64,000 nucleotides of DNA from Fulvivirgaceae bacterium JP3-4 (GCA_029309925.1 JARKND010000001.1:2480001-2544000); one strand, 5' to 3'. Shown: positions 43,491-53,395, numbered from the stretch's first letter. The notes: generated from the letters alone by a model not told the origin. Program-made: numbers and translations.

Positions 43491-44711
43491 ATGTTTCTCC
43501 AAAGGATTATACTGTTGCTTTTATTGTCTTCCATGGTGCTGATGTCGCTTGCACAAACAGCGCCACGGAAAGCCTATGAGATGCTGGAAGAGGCCGAGTC
43601 AGTTTACGCAGACGGCCGATACGCGGCAGCGCAGTCCATCCTTGATGAGTGCCTGAAGCAGTATCCCGGTTACATGGAGGCTTACGCGCTGCGCGGCAAC
43701 GTGCGCGAGTCGCTGAGAGATAATGAAGGCGCACTCACTGACTACAGTATCTTTCTTGACAAATTTCCGCTGCATGGCGAGATCCTGCTGAACCGCGCAG
43801 TGATCCGATACAAAGTCGGTTATTACCAGCAGGCGATCGAAGACTTCAAGACGATCCTCACCCTGCCCGAGTCGCGCGAGACCAACTCGCTGTTTTTTAA
43901 AAAGTCGATGTCTGTTGACGATCGCAATCCAATCATCACTACCACTGAAGGAGGCAATCACCGCTCGTTTGTACTGAACTATATCGGCCTGGCAGAACTC
44001 AAACTGCGGAATGCGCCACAGGCGAAGAAGTATTTCGACTCTGCGATCGTCCTTAACAACAGAGAGCCCGACTATTATGTAAACCGCGGACTGGCGAAGG
44101 AGGCACTTTCCGATTCAACTGCCTACCTAGACTATCAAAGCGCCCTGAAGCTGAATAGAAATCACACACTGGCACGTCACAATCTGGACGCAATCAATTC
44201 AAAAAAACGGCAAGGCATGTCGCTGGAAGATCGCCTGAGTCAGACCATTCAGGCGGATTCTACAATGCTTTACCCCTATCTAGAACGCGCACAGCAACGC
44301 TATGAAAGCAAATACTATGAAGGCGCTATCGAAGACTACTCGCGCGCCCTCGAAATCGACAGCAGCAATGTTGAGGTATGGCTAGGCAGAGGGCTCGCCA
44401 AAGAGAAACTCAAGGATTACAAAGGCGCATTCTCTGATTACACCAAAGCGATTGACCTGAAAGAGAACTTTGCGAAAGCGTGGCTCAACCGTGGCAATGT
44501 GCTGTTGAAGCTTGAGCGCTACGAAGAGGCGATCGAGGACTACTCCGTAGCACTGGTATATTATCCTGATTATTCGATAGCGTGGTATAACCGGGCGATG
44601 GCCAAAGCAAAGCTGAAGAAGAATAACGAAGCCTGTGAGGATATTAAAAAGGCGGAAGAATTCGGAATGAAAGTGGAGTCGAAAGTGAAGAATAAGGTTT
44701 GCGCGAACTAG
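43491..44711 (+). CDS. Exported TPR protein, 406 aa
   Basis: A signal peptide (MFLQRIILLLLLSSMVLMSLA) is followed by about eight TPR motifs in two blocks, 30-130 and 260-400 (for example AIEDYSRALEIDSSNVEVWL, AFSDYTKAIDLKENFAKAWL, AIEDYSVALVYYPDYSIAWY). It is periplasmic or surface-associated, probably a protein-binding scaffold. It lies between ku and ligD on the opposite strand. Its stop is immediately adjacent to the ligD stop (TAG next to CTA) with no spacer. Confidence 0.85.
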   Translation: MFLQRIILLLLLSSMVLMSLAQTAPRKAYEMLEEAESVYADGRYAAAQSILDECLKQYPGYMEAYALRGNVRESLRDNEGALTDYSIFLDKFPLHGEILLNRAVIRYKVGYYQQAIEDFKTILTLPESRETNSLFFKKSMSVDDRNPIITTTEGGNHRSFVLNYIGLAELKLRNAPQAKKYFDSAIVLNNREPDYYVNRGLAKEALSDSTAYLDYQSALKLNRNHTLARHNLDAINSKKRQGMSLEDRLSQTIQADSTMLYPYLERAQQRYESKYYEGAIEDYSRALEIDSSNVEVWLGRGLAKEKLKDYKGAFSDYTKAIDLKENFAKAWLNRGNVLLKLERYEEAIEDYSVALVYYPDYSIAWYNRAMAKAKLKKNNEACEDIKKAEEFGMKVESKVKNKVCAN

Positions 44712-47048
44712 CTAATGTTCGACCACCAGGTCCGGCCGCAGCCGGATAAATACGGGCTCGCGAAACATGTTGTCAGGCGTGAGACGCGAATAGCTCACTT
44801 CGACAATGAGCACCGGTTCCAGCCAGGTGCTGGTCTTCCTGTCGAGGAGTTCTCCGGTGACATCGATACTTTTAAGCACTTTGATTTTTTTGATCTCCCT
44901 GACGATATCCTTCATCGTGGAGTCGTCAAAGCCGGTACCTACCTTTCCGCGATAATGCATCTCGTTTCCAATCTTCTCGGCAATGTGCAGCGCACCGAAA
45001 GTTTGACCACGGTCGCCCTTACCTTGTGTAAACCCGATCACAAACACTTCAGAGCTGTTTCTCACCTTCACCTTCAGCCAGCAATCTGAACGTTTTCCCG
45101 GAAAGTATTTACTGTCAATTTTTTTGGCCATGATCCCTTCCAAACCGTGCTCGCGTGCAGCCTCGAACAGGCCGTTCCCATCTTCAACAAATTCGCTCAC
45201 GCGATAAGGCGTATCAAAGCGCACAGCATCTTTGAGGTATTCCTTGCGCTTCCGCAGCGGCTCATTGATCAACGGACGTCCATCAAGGTAAAGACAGTCA
45301 AAAACGTAGCAGTAAACCGGATTTACCCTCGACTGCTTCTGGATATTCGCTTCGCCACGTGTCATCATCCGGTTGATCACCTTTTTGAACATCGGCTTGC
45401 CGTCACCATCGAGTGCTACGATCTCCGCATCGAAGACAGCATTGGTCGCGCGGAACGCTTTTTCGCCATCAAGCAGCTCGGGAAATTGAATGGTGATGTC
45501 GTTCTGGTTCCTGGTGTGAAGTTTCACCTTTCCATCCTCGTAAGAGATCAGTGCGCGGATCCCGTCCCACTTCAATTCGAAAATATAATCATTTCCTTGT
45601 GGCGGCTTATCGGCTGTGTCTGACAGCATAGGCTCGACAAAGCGATGCAGCCAGTCCACCTGGGGTTCATCCACACGTTCGAGAAGGTATTCTTTTTCTT
45701 TCGTCCTATGGATGCGGTACTCACCCGTCAACTCCTTGCTGTTAAGGCGAAAGTAAAAACCGTCTTTTTTCTCTTTTGTGATTTGATATTTGCCGAGAGC
45801 GTAGATCCACATTTCACCGGCTCCATACTGGCCTTTTGGGATTTTTCCGTCAAAGCGAAGGTACTCCATCGGGTGATCTTCGGTCTGAACAGCCAGGCGT
45901 TTGACGCCAGGCTTAGGCGGCATTCCTTTCGGCACAGCCCAGGATTTCAGCACACCATCCTGCTCGAGCCGAAGGTCGTAATGCAGATGCGATGCATGAT
46001 GACGATGAACGACAAAATTATTGTCGCCACCAGCCACGATCTCTCCCACGGGTTCGGGTGTCTTTTCAAAATCTCTTTTCTCTTTGTATGACTCCAGCTG
46101 CTCCGGTGTCTTGTGCTTCTTGTTGGGTGGAAGCTTTTTCGGAGCGGTGAATTTTTTCGTGCGGTGCGTATGCAACTCAACGGCATAGGCATTCATAGTT
46201 TCCCATGCATCACCATCCCGTTCCACTTTATCGACTGCATTGTGAATATTGAAGCTCGATGGTTTGTCAAGGTTGTCAAACTCCTCCCATGTCAACGGCA
46301 TGGATACTGGCGCGCCAATCCTTCCGCGAAGGCTGTATGGCGCCACAATACTCTGGCCTGATCGGATGCGATAGATGTCGACCAGTACGCGCCCTTTGCG
46401 GGCATCCTTCTTGATGTGCAGTGTGGTCTGGTTCGGATTGCGCTCTACAAATGGCTGTGCAATGAGCTGTGCTGCATCAAACACTTCCGAAAAGCCCTGC
46501 TTTGGCTCGAGGGGGCAACAGATGTGAATACCTTTTCCACCGGTGGTTTTTACAAACGCGGTGTATCCGAATGATTCAACGTGAGCCTTGAGGTCAAATG
46601 CAATTGGCTTGATCTTTTGGAAATCGTAGCCTTCGGGCGGATCCAGGTCAAACACCATGTAATCCGGTTTGTCGAAATGAGGTTTGCGGCTGTGGAGCTG
46701 GTGAAGTTCAAGTCCTGCGAGGTTTGCAATCCACACGAGCAGCGCAGGCTCCGTAGCAAGAATGTAGTCTTTTTCCTCCTTACCCAACGTTGCAAATTCA
46801 ATCCACTCCGGTGACCATTGGGGTTTGTTCTTCTGATAAAAACTTTCTCCGTGAATGCCATCGGGAAACCGAATGAGTGTTAACGCTCGTCCCTTGATGT
46901 GATTGAGAATGGTAGGCGCGATCTTGAGGTAATATTCAATGATCTCAGCTTTCAGAACACCATCCTCAGGGAAGAGAACTTTGTCAAGGTTGGACAATTC
47001 CAACTTGCGTTTACCTACCTGAGCCCACTGTGTCTGTTTCTTTGCCAC
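44712..47048 (-). CDS. ligD: ATP-dependent DNA ligase LigD (polymerase-phosphoesterase-ligase)
   Basis: 778 aa with three domains in the order POL-PE-LIG. The polymerase/primase domain (1-290) has the metal motif VFDLDPP (D134, D136). The 3'-phosphoesterase domain (about 335-450) has HRHHASHLHYDLRLE. The ligase domain (about 470-778) has the adenylated lysine K493 in FELKWDGIRA. The order matches mycobacterial LigD and differs from the PE-LIG-POL order of Pseudomonas. It repairs double-strand breaks with Ku. The start lies 6 bp after the MFS transporter stop, so the two may share a transcript. Confidence 0.95.
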   Translation of the reverse strand: MAKKQTQWAQVGKRKLELSNLDKVLFPEDGVLKAEIIEYYLKIAPTILNHIKGRALTLIRFPDGIHGESFYQKNKPQWSPEWIEFATLGKEEKDYILATEPALLVWIANLAGLELHQLHSRKPHFDKPDYMVFDLDPPEGYDFQKIKPIAFDLKAHVESFGYTAFVKTTGGKGIHICCPLEPKQGFSEVFDAAQLIAQPFVERNPNQTTLHIKKDARKGRVLVDIYRIRSGQSIVAPYSLRGRIGAPVSMPLTWEEFDNLDKPSSFNIHNAVDKVERDGDAWETMNAYAVELHTHRTKKFTAPKKLPPNKKHKTPEQLESYKEKRDFEKTPEPVGEIVAGGDNNFVVHRHHASHLHYDLRLEQDGVLKSWAVPKGMPPKPGVKRLAVQTEDHPMEYLRFDGKIPKGQYGAGEMWIYALGKYQITKEKKDGFYFRLNSKELTGEYRIHRTKEKEYLLERVDEPQVDWLHRFVEPMLSDTADKPPQGNDYIFELKWDGIRALISYEDGKVKLHTRNQNDITIQFPELLDGEKAFRATNAVFDAEIVALDGDGKPMFKKVINRMMTRGEANIQKQSRVNPVYCYVFDCLYLDGRPLINEPLRKRKEYLKDAVRFDTPYRVSEFVEDGNGLFEAAREHGLEGIMAKKIDSKYFPGKRSDCWLKVKVRNSSEVFVIGFTQGKGDRGQTFGALHIAEKIGNEMHYRGKVGTGFDDSTMKDIVREIKKIKVLKSIDVTGELLDRKTSTWLEPVLIVEVSYSRLTPDNMFREPVFIRLRPDLVVEH

Positions 47049-47054
47049 AATGCA

Positions 47055-48584
47055 TTAATCTTCAACCTCATTTGGTCTGTTCTTAAGGAGCGTCATGCCA
47101 ACGAGGAAACTGAGTCCTGCAATAGCGATCGGATACCATAGTCCTGCAAAAGGATCGCCCTCAGGATTCGTCTCGGATTTGCTGGCCTCATAAAGCCACA
47201 CAGAAATAAACGGAACCATGCCGCCAAAGATTCCATTACCGATGTGATAGGGCAGTGACATGGATGTATACCGTATTCTGGTCGGAAACATCTCAACAAG
47301 AAATGCAGCAATCGGCCCATAGACCATGGTGACGAGCACAACCTGGATCAGGACATAGATCACCATCATCCAGAAATTTTCAGTTGACAGCACGACTTCA
47401 CTGGTAGGTGCTGACGGCTTTCCTGTTACCAAATCCTCTACCTGCGTTTCGACAATCTTGTTTCCGCCTTCAAAGAACCGTTCTGTGGAGATAGTCGTAA
47501 TGAGTTTGCCTTCATCGTCCGGAGCTGATGTTCTGGTGATGGTTTTCAGGTCGGTCATCTCCTGCTTGTCGCTGAGGTCTGCCGCCTCGTACATCTTCTG
47601 GTAGATCGGGCGATAGAGCAATACAGCGAGTAGCATGCCTACCATCATGATCATCTTCCTGCCGATCCTATCTGACCACCAGCCAAAATAGATAAACAAC
47701 GGAGTGCCTATCAGGATTGCCAGAGCAATGATATTCCTGGTTTGTACAAACTCTACATGCAGTGTTTTTTCAATGAACGTCATTGCATAAAACTGGCCGG
47801 TGTACCAGACAACGCCCTGTCCAGCTGTTGCGCCAAAGAGAGCGAGCAATACCAGTTTTAAATTTTCTTTTTTTCCGAAGCTTTCGCGGATCGGGTTCTT
47901 CGAAACTTTACCCTCTGCCTTTATCTTCTGAAACAGCGGAGATTCCTGCATCCTCATCCGGATGAAAATTGAAATTCCAACGAGAACAGCGGAGATCAGG
48001 AACGGGATTCTCCAGCCCCACTCATTAAACTCTTCAATACCCATCGACTGCCGCACTGCGAGGATCACACCTATCGACATGAAAAGGCCGAGTGTGGCTG
48101 TGGTCTGGATGAAACTCGTGTAAAAACCTCTCTTATTTGCCGGAGAATGCTCTGCTACGTAGGTCGCAGCACCACCATATTCACCTCCGAGAGCGAGTCC
48201 CTGCACAAGTCGAAGGATGAGAACAAGGGCAGGCGCCACTATTCCTATCGTTGCGTACGAGGGTATCAGCCCGATCGCAAACGTAGAGCCTCCCATGAGG
48301 ACAAGCGTTACCAGGAAAGTGTACTTTCTGCCTACCAGGTCACCCAGTCTGCCGAACACAATGGCCCCAAATGGTCGCACTACAAAGCCAGCAGCAAAAA
48401 ACGCAAGGGTTGAAAGAAAAGCAGCCGTTGGATTTCCAGCCGGGAAAAACTGGTTGGAAAGTATTGTGGCGAGGCTACCGAAAATGTAAAAGTCATACCA
48501 TTCGATGAGCGTTCCGACAGACGAAGCTGTGATGACGAACCAAAGATTTTTCTTTTCCGATGCCGAAGGCGAAGATGCTGTCAT
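47055..48584 (-). CDS. MFS transporter of the metabolite:H+ symporter (MHS) family
   Basis: 509 aa, 12 helices. N-terminal VGTLIEWYDFYIFGSLAT and FGRLGDLVGRKYTFL are the MHS signatures also seen in ProP and ShiA. A soluble insert of about 90 residues (DLSDKQEMTDLK ... VVLSTENFW) separates two of the C-terminal helices, which is longer than usual. It imports a small carboxylate or compatible solute with protons; the substrate is unknown. It is transcribed just ahead of ligD. Confidence 0.9.
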   Translation of the reverse strand: MTASSPSASEKKNLWFVITASSVGTLIEWYDFYIFGSLATILSNQFFPAGNPTAAFLSTLAFFAAGFVVRPFGAIVFGRLGDLVGRKYTFLVTLVLMGGSTFAIGLIPSYATIGIVAPALVLILRLVQGLALGGEYGGAATYVAEHSPANKRGFYTSFIQTTATLGLFMSIGVILAVRQSMGIEEFNEWGWRIPFLISAVLVGISIFIRMRMQESPLFQKIKAEGKVSKNPIRESFGKKENLKLVLLALFGATAGQGVVWYTGQFYAMTFIEKTLHVEFVQTRNIIALAILIGTPLFIYFGWWSDRIGRKMIMMVGMLLAVLLYRPIYQKMYEAADLSDKQEMTDLKTITRTSAPDDEGKLITTISTERFFEGGNKIVETQVEDLVTGKPSAPTSEVVLSTENFWMMVIYVLIQVVLVTMVYGPIAAFLVEMFPTRIRYTSMSLPYHIGNGIFGGMVPFISVWLYEASKSETNPEGDPFAGLWYPIAIAGLSFLVGMTLLKNRPNEVED

Positions 48585-48602
48585 TTAGGTTTTGATGGCT
48601 TG

Positions 48603-48635
48603 GAAAGATAGGCAAAAAAGCTTGCACCGTGCAAA
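48603..48635 (-). promoter_or_regulatory. Candidate promoter for the MHS transporter
   Basis: On the minus strand TTTG (48632-48635), then a 21-nt spacer, then TATCTTTC (48603-48610), one base off the TAnnTTTG consensus. It lies about 20 bp upstream of the start codon. Confidence 0.45.
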
Positions 48636-48697
48636 CAGTCTCCTGTAACCCGCCACCCACCTAGAATCCGACTTTCATGAAGCGGGGTGAACTGTGA

Positions 48698-49600
48698 TCA
48701 GAAGTATATCTCCTGCGCCACCCTGTATGTGTTCGCGTGCGCTTCAATGATGTCGCGGAAATCGGGCGAGTATCCCCCACCCATGCTGACCATCAGCGGG
48801 ATTTTGTTCCGAAACGCAGCCTCGAGAACGGTACGGTCGCGTTGCTTGCAGCCTTCACGTGTTACGCTGAGCCTGCCGAGCTTATCAGTATCTAGAATGT
48901 CAACGCCCGACTGATAGAACATGAAGTCTGGCTGGATCGTATCAATCAGGTTTTTGAGATTTGCATCGAGTGTATTGAGATAAAACCTGTCTGGTGTGTG
49001 GTCGGGAAGACCGATGTCGAGATCAGACGTTTCTTTCATCAGCGGGTAGTTATTGGCTCCGTGCATGCTGAACGTGAAGACCCGTGGCTCATTCCGGAAT
49101 ATCTCTGCAGTTCCATTGCCCTGATGAACGTCCAGGTCGACAACCAGTATCTGTGCTGCAAGGCCTTCCGCAAGAAGGTAGTTTGCGGCAATAGCGATAT
49201 CGTTGAGCAGACAAAACCCTTCTCCGCGATTGGTGAAAGCATGATGCGTGCCGCCCGCGATATTCATCGCGATTCCAAACTGCTTTGCGTAATGCGTTCC
49301 CAGTAAAGTGCCATTAGCAATTACAACCTCGCGATCGACCAGTGCCTGATTCAACGGAAATCCGGTCCGCCTGATTTGTTTCGGTGTCAGTAAAAGGCCC
49401 GACAAATTTTGCCAGTAAACCTTATCATGCGTCTTCAGTATCCAACGTTCTTCGACAGGGGCAGGCGCAAAGAAGTTGTCGGGACGGATGGTGCCTTCAT
49501 GTAACAACTGCTGCGGTAACACTTCGTACTTGCTCATCGGAAAACGATGATTGGGTGGAAGCGGCAGCACGTATTTTTCTGTCCAGGCGATTTTCAGCAT
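48698..49600 (-). CDS. Histone-deacetylase-family (arginase-fold) amidohydrolase
   Basis: 300 aa. Family motifs: GGTHHAFTNRGEGFCLLNDI (the two active-site His), VVDLDVHQGNGT (zinc Asp and His), YQSGVDILDTDKLG (second zinc Asp) and SMGGGYSPDF. Bacterial members hydrolyse acetylated amines such as acetylpolyamines or acetoin-related substrates; true histone targets are absent. It is cytosolic and monocistronic. The length is typical of the short bacterial class. Confidence 0.9.
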   Translation of the reverse strand: MLKIAWTEKYVLPLPPNHRFPMSKYEVLPQQLLHEGTIRPDNFFAPAPVEERWILKTHDKVYWQNLSGLLLTPKQIRRTGFPLNQALVDREVVIANGTLLGTHYAKQFGIAMNIAGGTHHAFTNRGEGFCLLNDIAIAANYLLAEGLAAQILVVDLDVHQGNGTAEIFRNEPRVFTFSMHGANNYPLMKETSDLDIGLPDHTPDRFYLNTLDANLKNLIDTIQPDFMFYQSGVDILDTDKLGRLSVTREGCKQRDRTVLEAAFRNKIPLMVSMGGGYSPDFRDIIEAHANTYRVAQEIYF

Positions 49601-49609
49601 AAAGCGTTA

Positions 49610-49697
49610 AGCTAAAAGCAGAAAGCAAAATGCATAAGCTAAAAGCAGAAAGCAGAGCCGTCTATTCAAGCTTTCCGCTTTGCGCTTTGCTTTAAGC
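49610..49697. repeat. Iterated word hairpin (AAGCTAAAAGCAGAAAGC) between two minus genes
   Basis: AAGCTAAAAGCAGAAAGC occurs twice in tandem. It is faced by the inverted GCTTTCCGCTTTGCGCTTTG / CTTTAAGCTTA at the right end. The structure lies directly after the stop of the His-rich lipoprotein gene, where a terminator is expected. Confidence 0.75.
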
Positions 49698-50147
49698 TTA
49701 GTCGTGTTCATGCTTTTCTCCACCGTACCAAATTTCCTGAATTTCATGAAAGAGGTCGTGAACTTTTGTGAGCTGATCTCCGATGAGCTTGTCATCACCA
49801 CCGCTTACTGTTGACGCTAGCGTGGATGTTTCCGTCCGCAGCCTTTCAAGTTTCTCTTTCATTTCATCGTTGTCGACTTTTTCCGGGAGTTCAGACTTCG
49901 ACCAGTTTTCTGCTGATGTCGCCAGCTCCGATGCGCGGGCTTTCACCGGCTCAAGGTTTGCCGAATCCTTGTAGGGGTGAAAGGTTTCCGCCATCACCAT
50001 GTGAAATTCATCCATCTGCTTCCATTCCTTGTCGTCAGCGGAAGCTTCATGGCTATGCCCATGATCATCTTCCTTTTTCGCACCGCAGCCGAATACCAAA
50101 CCTGCCGCGACAATAAGAATAAAAGCGTTAGTCAATTTTATGTTCAT
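49698..50147 (-). CDS. His-rich lipoprotein, 149 aa
   Basis: The lipobox is LVFGCGAKK (C21). A His/Asp cluster follows at once (DDHGHSHEASADD), and a second His pair ends the protein (GGEKHEHD). The rest is helical (NSANLEPVKARASEL-like, then EKLERLRTETSTLASTV). The layout suggests a periplasmic metal-binding helical bundle, perhaps for copper or zinc handling, though no efflux or sensor gene adjoins it. The function is inferred from composition only. Confidence 0.75.
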   Translation of the reverse strand: MNIKLTNAFILIVAAGLVFGCGAKKEDDHGHSHEASADDKEWKQMDEFHMVMAETFHPYKDSANLEPVKARASELATSAENWSKSELPEKVDNDEMKEKLERLRTETSTLASTVSGGDDKLIGDQLTKVHDLFHEIQEIWYGGEKHEHD

Positions 50148-50172
50148 ACGTTTTTTGTTGGTTGTCTGCTCA

Positions 50173-50180
50173 CAAAAATA
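50173..50180 (-). promoter_or_regulatory. Candidate -7 element (TATTTTTG) for the His-rich lipoprotein gene
   Basis: Perfect TAnnTTTG match in the 49-bp gap between the ABC transporter stop and the lipoprotein start. The TSS would fall about 15-20 bp before the ATG. No convincing -33 element is seen. Confidence 0.5.
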
Positions 50181-50196
50181 TGAAAAGCACCTGACA

Positions 50197-53100
50197 CTAC
50201 TGTCTATCCCTCCTCTTGTATTTCCGGTTGCCTTCGAGGAGTTTGATCATGCGTTTCAAGACATCAAAATAAAGTGTGATGAAAAGAAATACCGTCATGC
50301 TCCAGATCACTGCGATGTTGAAGTAAAAGGTGTCAAAGTTCGCCCCGCCAAAATGTTTGGTCGGCTGATACAGATTTGCTGAAAAGTCAAAGAAGTTTCG
50401 GGGACGATGCTCGTCCATGTAGATCGGGTAGATCTTTTGTACGAGCTGGTTATCGTACTCTACAATCCGCTCAACCGTATTTACGTTCTTAACTGCATCG
50501 GTGACCGCAGCATTCACATATTGCTGCCGGTATTGCTCATAGTCAGCGCGTTTTTGTGGTGTCGATGACAATGTGTCAATGAGTTGTTCCTTTGCAGAGG
50601 TTGCCCTAGTCATTTTAAGCGTGTAATACTCCTGCAACACGTGCAGGAAGTTCGATGTTTTTGTATAGACAGTTGAATCAAATTTTCCTATAGCAAGTCG
50701 CTCCACTTCCGGGAATCTTTCGGGTCCCACAGAGGTGAGCTCATGGCTGATCTCGTTGCGCAGGATGTCAAGTGATTTTACCATGGCTTCGTTTCTCGGG
50801 TTTCGCCATGCACTGCGGTTGTTAAGACAATACGCTAATCGCGAGCGCAGCGCAGGAATATAATAGACAGTTTTATACTGGGACTGTGCAATCGTTTTAT
50901 CAAGACCGTAAAACCGCTGCTCGAAAGGGTTGTCCTTGAACTGCGTCACCATGTACGCTTCGAAGGCCCAACGCGAAGCCATTACCTCGCCCATCACCGG
51001 AACGCCTACCGGCTTGCCTACACGCGGATTGAATTTATCGAAGCTGATCACAACTCCGCTTAATAGCAGTTGTGGTATCACCAGCAATGGAATCAAAATG
51101 TAAATGGTTACGGCAGAATTAAACGATGCCGATATATTCAGCCCCAGCATGTTCGCAAAGCAGGTGCAACTGAACAGGATCAGCCAGTAGCGCAGTTCTG
51201 TTAAAGGAATTTCCAGGACAGCATTTCCTACAATCACAAACAGAATCGTCTGTATAGCAGAAATGAAAAACATCACCAGTACTTTCGAAACGAGATAGCT
51301 GCTGCGGCTCAGGTGAAGAAATTGCTCACGCTTAAGGATCTTGCGGTCGCGGAAAATCTCTTCTGCGCTCATTGTGAGTCCAAAGAACAACGCCACCACC
51401 ACGCTCATGAAAAAATAAACGGGGATGTTCGCGTTGTTATAAAACGTATACTTTCCATCGCCACCAAGCACGTTGTAGTACTTCACCATAAATGAAATAA
51501 AAAACGCCAGCACTGGTGCTTCGAAAAGATTGATGTATAAATACTGCTTGTTGGCAAGCTTCGCGAGGACGTCACGCGTAATGAACACTTTTAGCTGCTT
51601 GTACCAGTTTGGAATCTCCTGCACTACAGGAAGTTCTTCCTTAATGTGTTCTACCTTCGGAAGCTTCACACGTTGTTTGAAGTACTGATACCACTGGCCA
51701 GGCGAGATCTTTCTCGTGTTTGTCAGTCGTCCATACTCATTTACAACTTTTGTTTCGATAATACTGAACACCTGTTCAGGATTAATATTTCCGCACTCGG
51801 GACACGCGCCCTGATCTTTGTTGGCTGCGTTAATCACATCCCTGAAATAGATAACCGACTCAACAGGATTTCCATAGTAAATCTGGAATCCACCTGAGTC
51901 CATGATGATCAGCGTATCGAACAATTTGAAAATATCCGATGATGGCTGGTGAATGACCACAAAGACCATCTTGCCACGGAGTGAAAGTTCCTTGAGCAAG
52001 TCCATGATATTTTCTGAATCCCGTGATGACAAACCCGATGTCGGTTCATCAACGAAAAGGACTGCAGGCTCGCGCAGCAACTCAAGGCCAATATTGAGAC
52101 GCTTCCGCTGACCGCCACTGATGGTTTTTTGCAGGGGTGATCCTACTTTCAGGTTCCGGATCTCGGTCAGGCCCAGGTTCGTTAGCACCGTTTCGACAAG
52201 CTTGTGTGTGTCTTCAGCTGTGTAATGCCCAAAGCACAACCTCGCTGCATAATACAGGTTCTCGTAAACACTCAGGTCTTCGATGAGCAGGTCGTCCTGC
52301 GGAATGTAACCGATGATGCCGTGGACCTTGTTCGGATTTTCGTGGATGTCGATGCCGTTGATAAGCACGCGTCCGCTGGAAGGTTTCTCCGTTCCGTTCA
52401 GCACATTCAGTAAAGTGGACTTACCGGATCCGCTGGCACCCATCAGACCGATCAGCTTCCCGCCCTGCTCAGCAATATTTACATTTTGAAGACCTGCCCT
52501 TCCGGTTTTGAAGTGATAGAACAGGTGATCGGCTGTAAAAGTGATGTGCGTTTTACTCTCTCCCGTCAGGAATCGGCCAACGACATCGCTATAGTAAATT
52601 GATTCAATTTTATCACCGCGGATGGTGCTTCCGGTTGGGAAGATGTCCACTTTCCGGCTCTTGAGCAGAATGCTGTTGAGGTAGAGCGTGGTGATACCGA
52701 GATATTTAATGAAGTAAGTTTCTGCATCGGGGACGCGCAGGATCGCGATCAAACCCGTCAGGTTCTTTTCGACAATGCGTGGGCCGGGATAATTCGGGGC
52801 ACCTGAACCTTCATCGATGATCAAAACATTCTTCGAAGCAAGTTCATCGATATCCTGGCCGGTGACAAAACTCTGCAGCGCCTGCATGTCGGGCTTCGGA
52901 ATCTTCAGCGCCTGCCCGATATAGAAGATCAGGTTTCCCTGCCGGTCGGAGATCTCGTTGTCGGAGTGCACGAGCTCGATGATCTTCACAACCATCACCA
53001 TCTTTTGCTGCATGGTGAGTGCCTGATTCACCTGCTTGACGATCTGCATGATCTTGGCCCAGTCGTCAACGAACTGCTGCGTGTCAACATCGAGGCTGCT

Positions 53101-53292
53101 CAGATCAGTCTGGCTTTCAATCTTATGCGACTTGCTGAGTTCATCAAACAGCTTCAGGTAATAGGCAGTTGCCTCGCGGTTAAGATGAAGGCTCAAAAAC
53201 TCTTTTACATTTGTGCGCTCTTCCTCTCCGATCCGTTCGCGGGCAACAATGGCAAAAAGTTGAATGATCGCCTTAAGTAGTTCTTCACTCAT
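50197..53292 (-). CDS. ABCG-like ABC transporter with TerB-like N-terminus
   Basis: 1031 aa. Residues 1-150 are helical and TerB-like (LLKAIIQLFAIVARERIGEE, LVHSDNEISDRQGNLIFYIG). Residues about 195-250 look like an FHA-type beta domain (GSTIRGDKIESIYYSDV). The ATPase domain has Walker A at 285-293 (GASGSGKST), the signature ISGGQRKRLNIG and Walker B VLFVDEPTSGLSS. A CPECGN zinc-ribbon-like pair precedes about six to eight membrane helices (from residue ~600) and a long periplasmic loop. Export of a lipid or hydrophobic substrate is suggested by the ABCG order (ATPase first). The TerB-like fusion is unusual but seen in Bacteroidota. Confidence 0.87.
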   Translation of the reverse strand: MSEELLKAIIQLFAIVARERIGEEERTNVKEFLSLHLNREATAYYLKLFDELSKSHKIESQTDLSSLDVDTQQFVDDWAKIMQIVKQVNQALTMQQKMVMVVKIIELVHSDNEISDRQGNLIFYIGQALKIPKPDMQALQSFVTGQDIDELASKNVLIIDEGSGAPNYPGPRIVEKNLTGLIAILRVPDAETYFIKYLGITTLYLNSILLKSRKVDIFPTGSTIRGDKIESIYYSDVVGRFLTGESKTHITFTADHLFYHFKTGRAGLQNVNIAEQGGKLIGLMGASGSGKSTLLNVLNGTEKPSSGRVLINGIDIHENPNKVHGIIGYIPQDDLLIEDLSVYENLYYAARLCFGHYTAEDTHKLVETVLTNLGLTEIRNLKVGSPLQKTISGGQRKRLNIGLELLREPAVLFVDEPTSGLSSRDSENIMDLLKELSLRGKMVFVVIHQPSSDIFKLFDTLIIMDSGGFQIYYGNPVESVIYFRDVINAANKDQGACPECGNINPEQVFSIIETKVVNEYGRLTNTRKISPGQWYQYFKQRVKLPKVEHIKEELPVVQEIPNWYKQLKVFITRDVLAKLANKQYLYINLFEAPVLAFFISFMVKYYNVLGGDGKYTFYNNANIPVYFFMSVVVALFFGLTMSAEEIFRDRKILKREQFLHLSRSSYLVSKVLVMFFISAIQTILFVIVGNAVLEIPLTELRYWLILFSCTCFANMLGLNISASFNSAVTIYILIPLLVIPQLLLSGVVISFDKFNPRVGKPVGVPVMGEVMASRWAFEAYMVTQFKDNPFEQRFYGLDKTIAQSQYKTVYYIPALRSRLAYCLNNRSAWRNPRNEAMVKSLDILRNEISHELTSVGPERFPEVERLAIGKFDSTVYTKTSNFLHVLQEYYTLKMTRATSAKEQLIDTLSSTPQKRADYEQYRQQYVNAAVTDAVKNVNTVERIVEYDNQLVQKIYPIYMDEHRPRNFFDFSANLYQPTKHFGGANFDTFYFNIAVIWSMTVFLFITLYFDVLKRMIKLLEGNRKYKRRDRQ

Positions 53293-53395
53293 GCATAATG
53301 GGTACGGTGGCCAAAATAGCTAATAAAATGAAGAAATAAGGCACTTTTTTCAGTAAAATGGGAGATCAAAAGGTGCCGGGACCTGCGAGGAAGTA

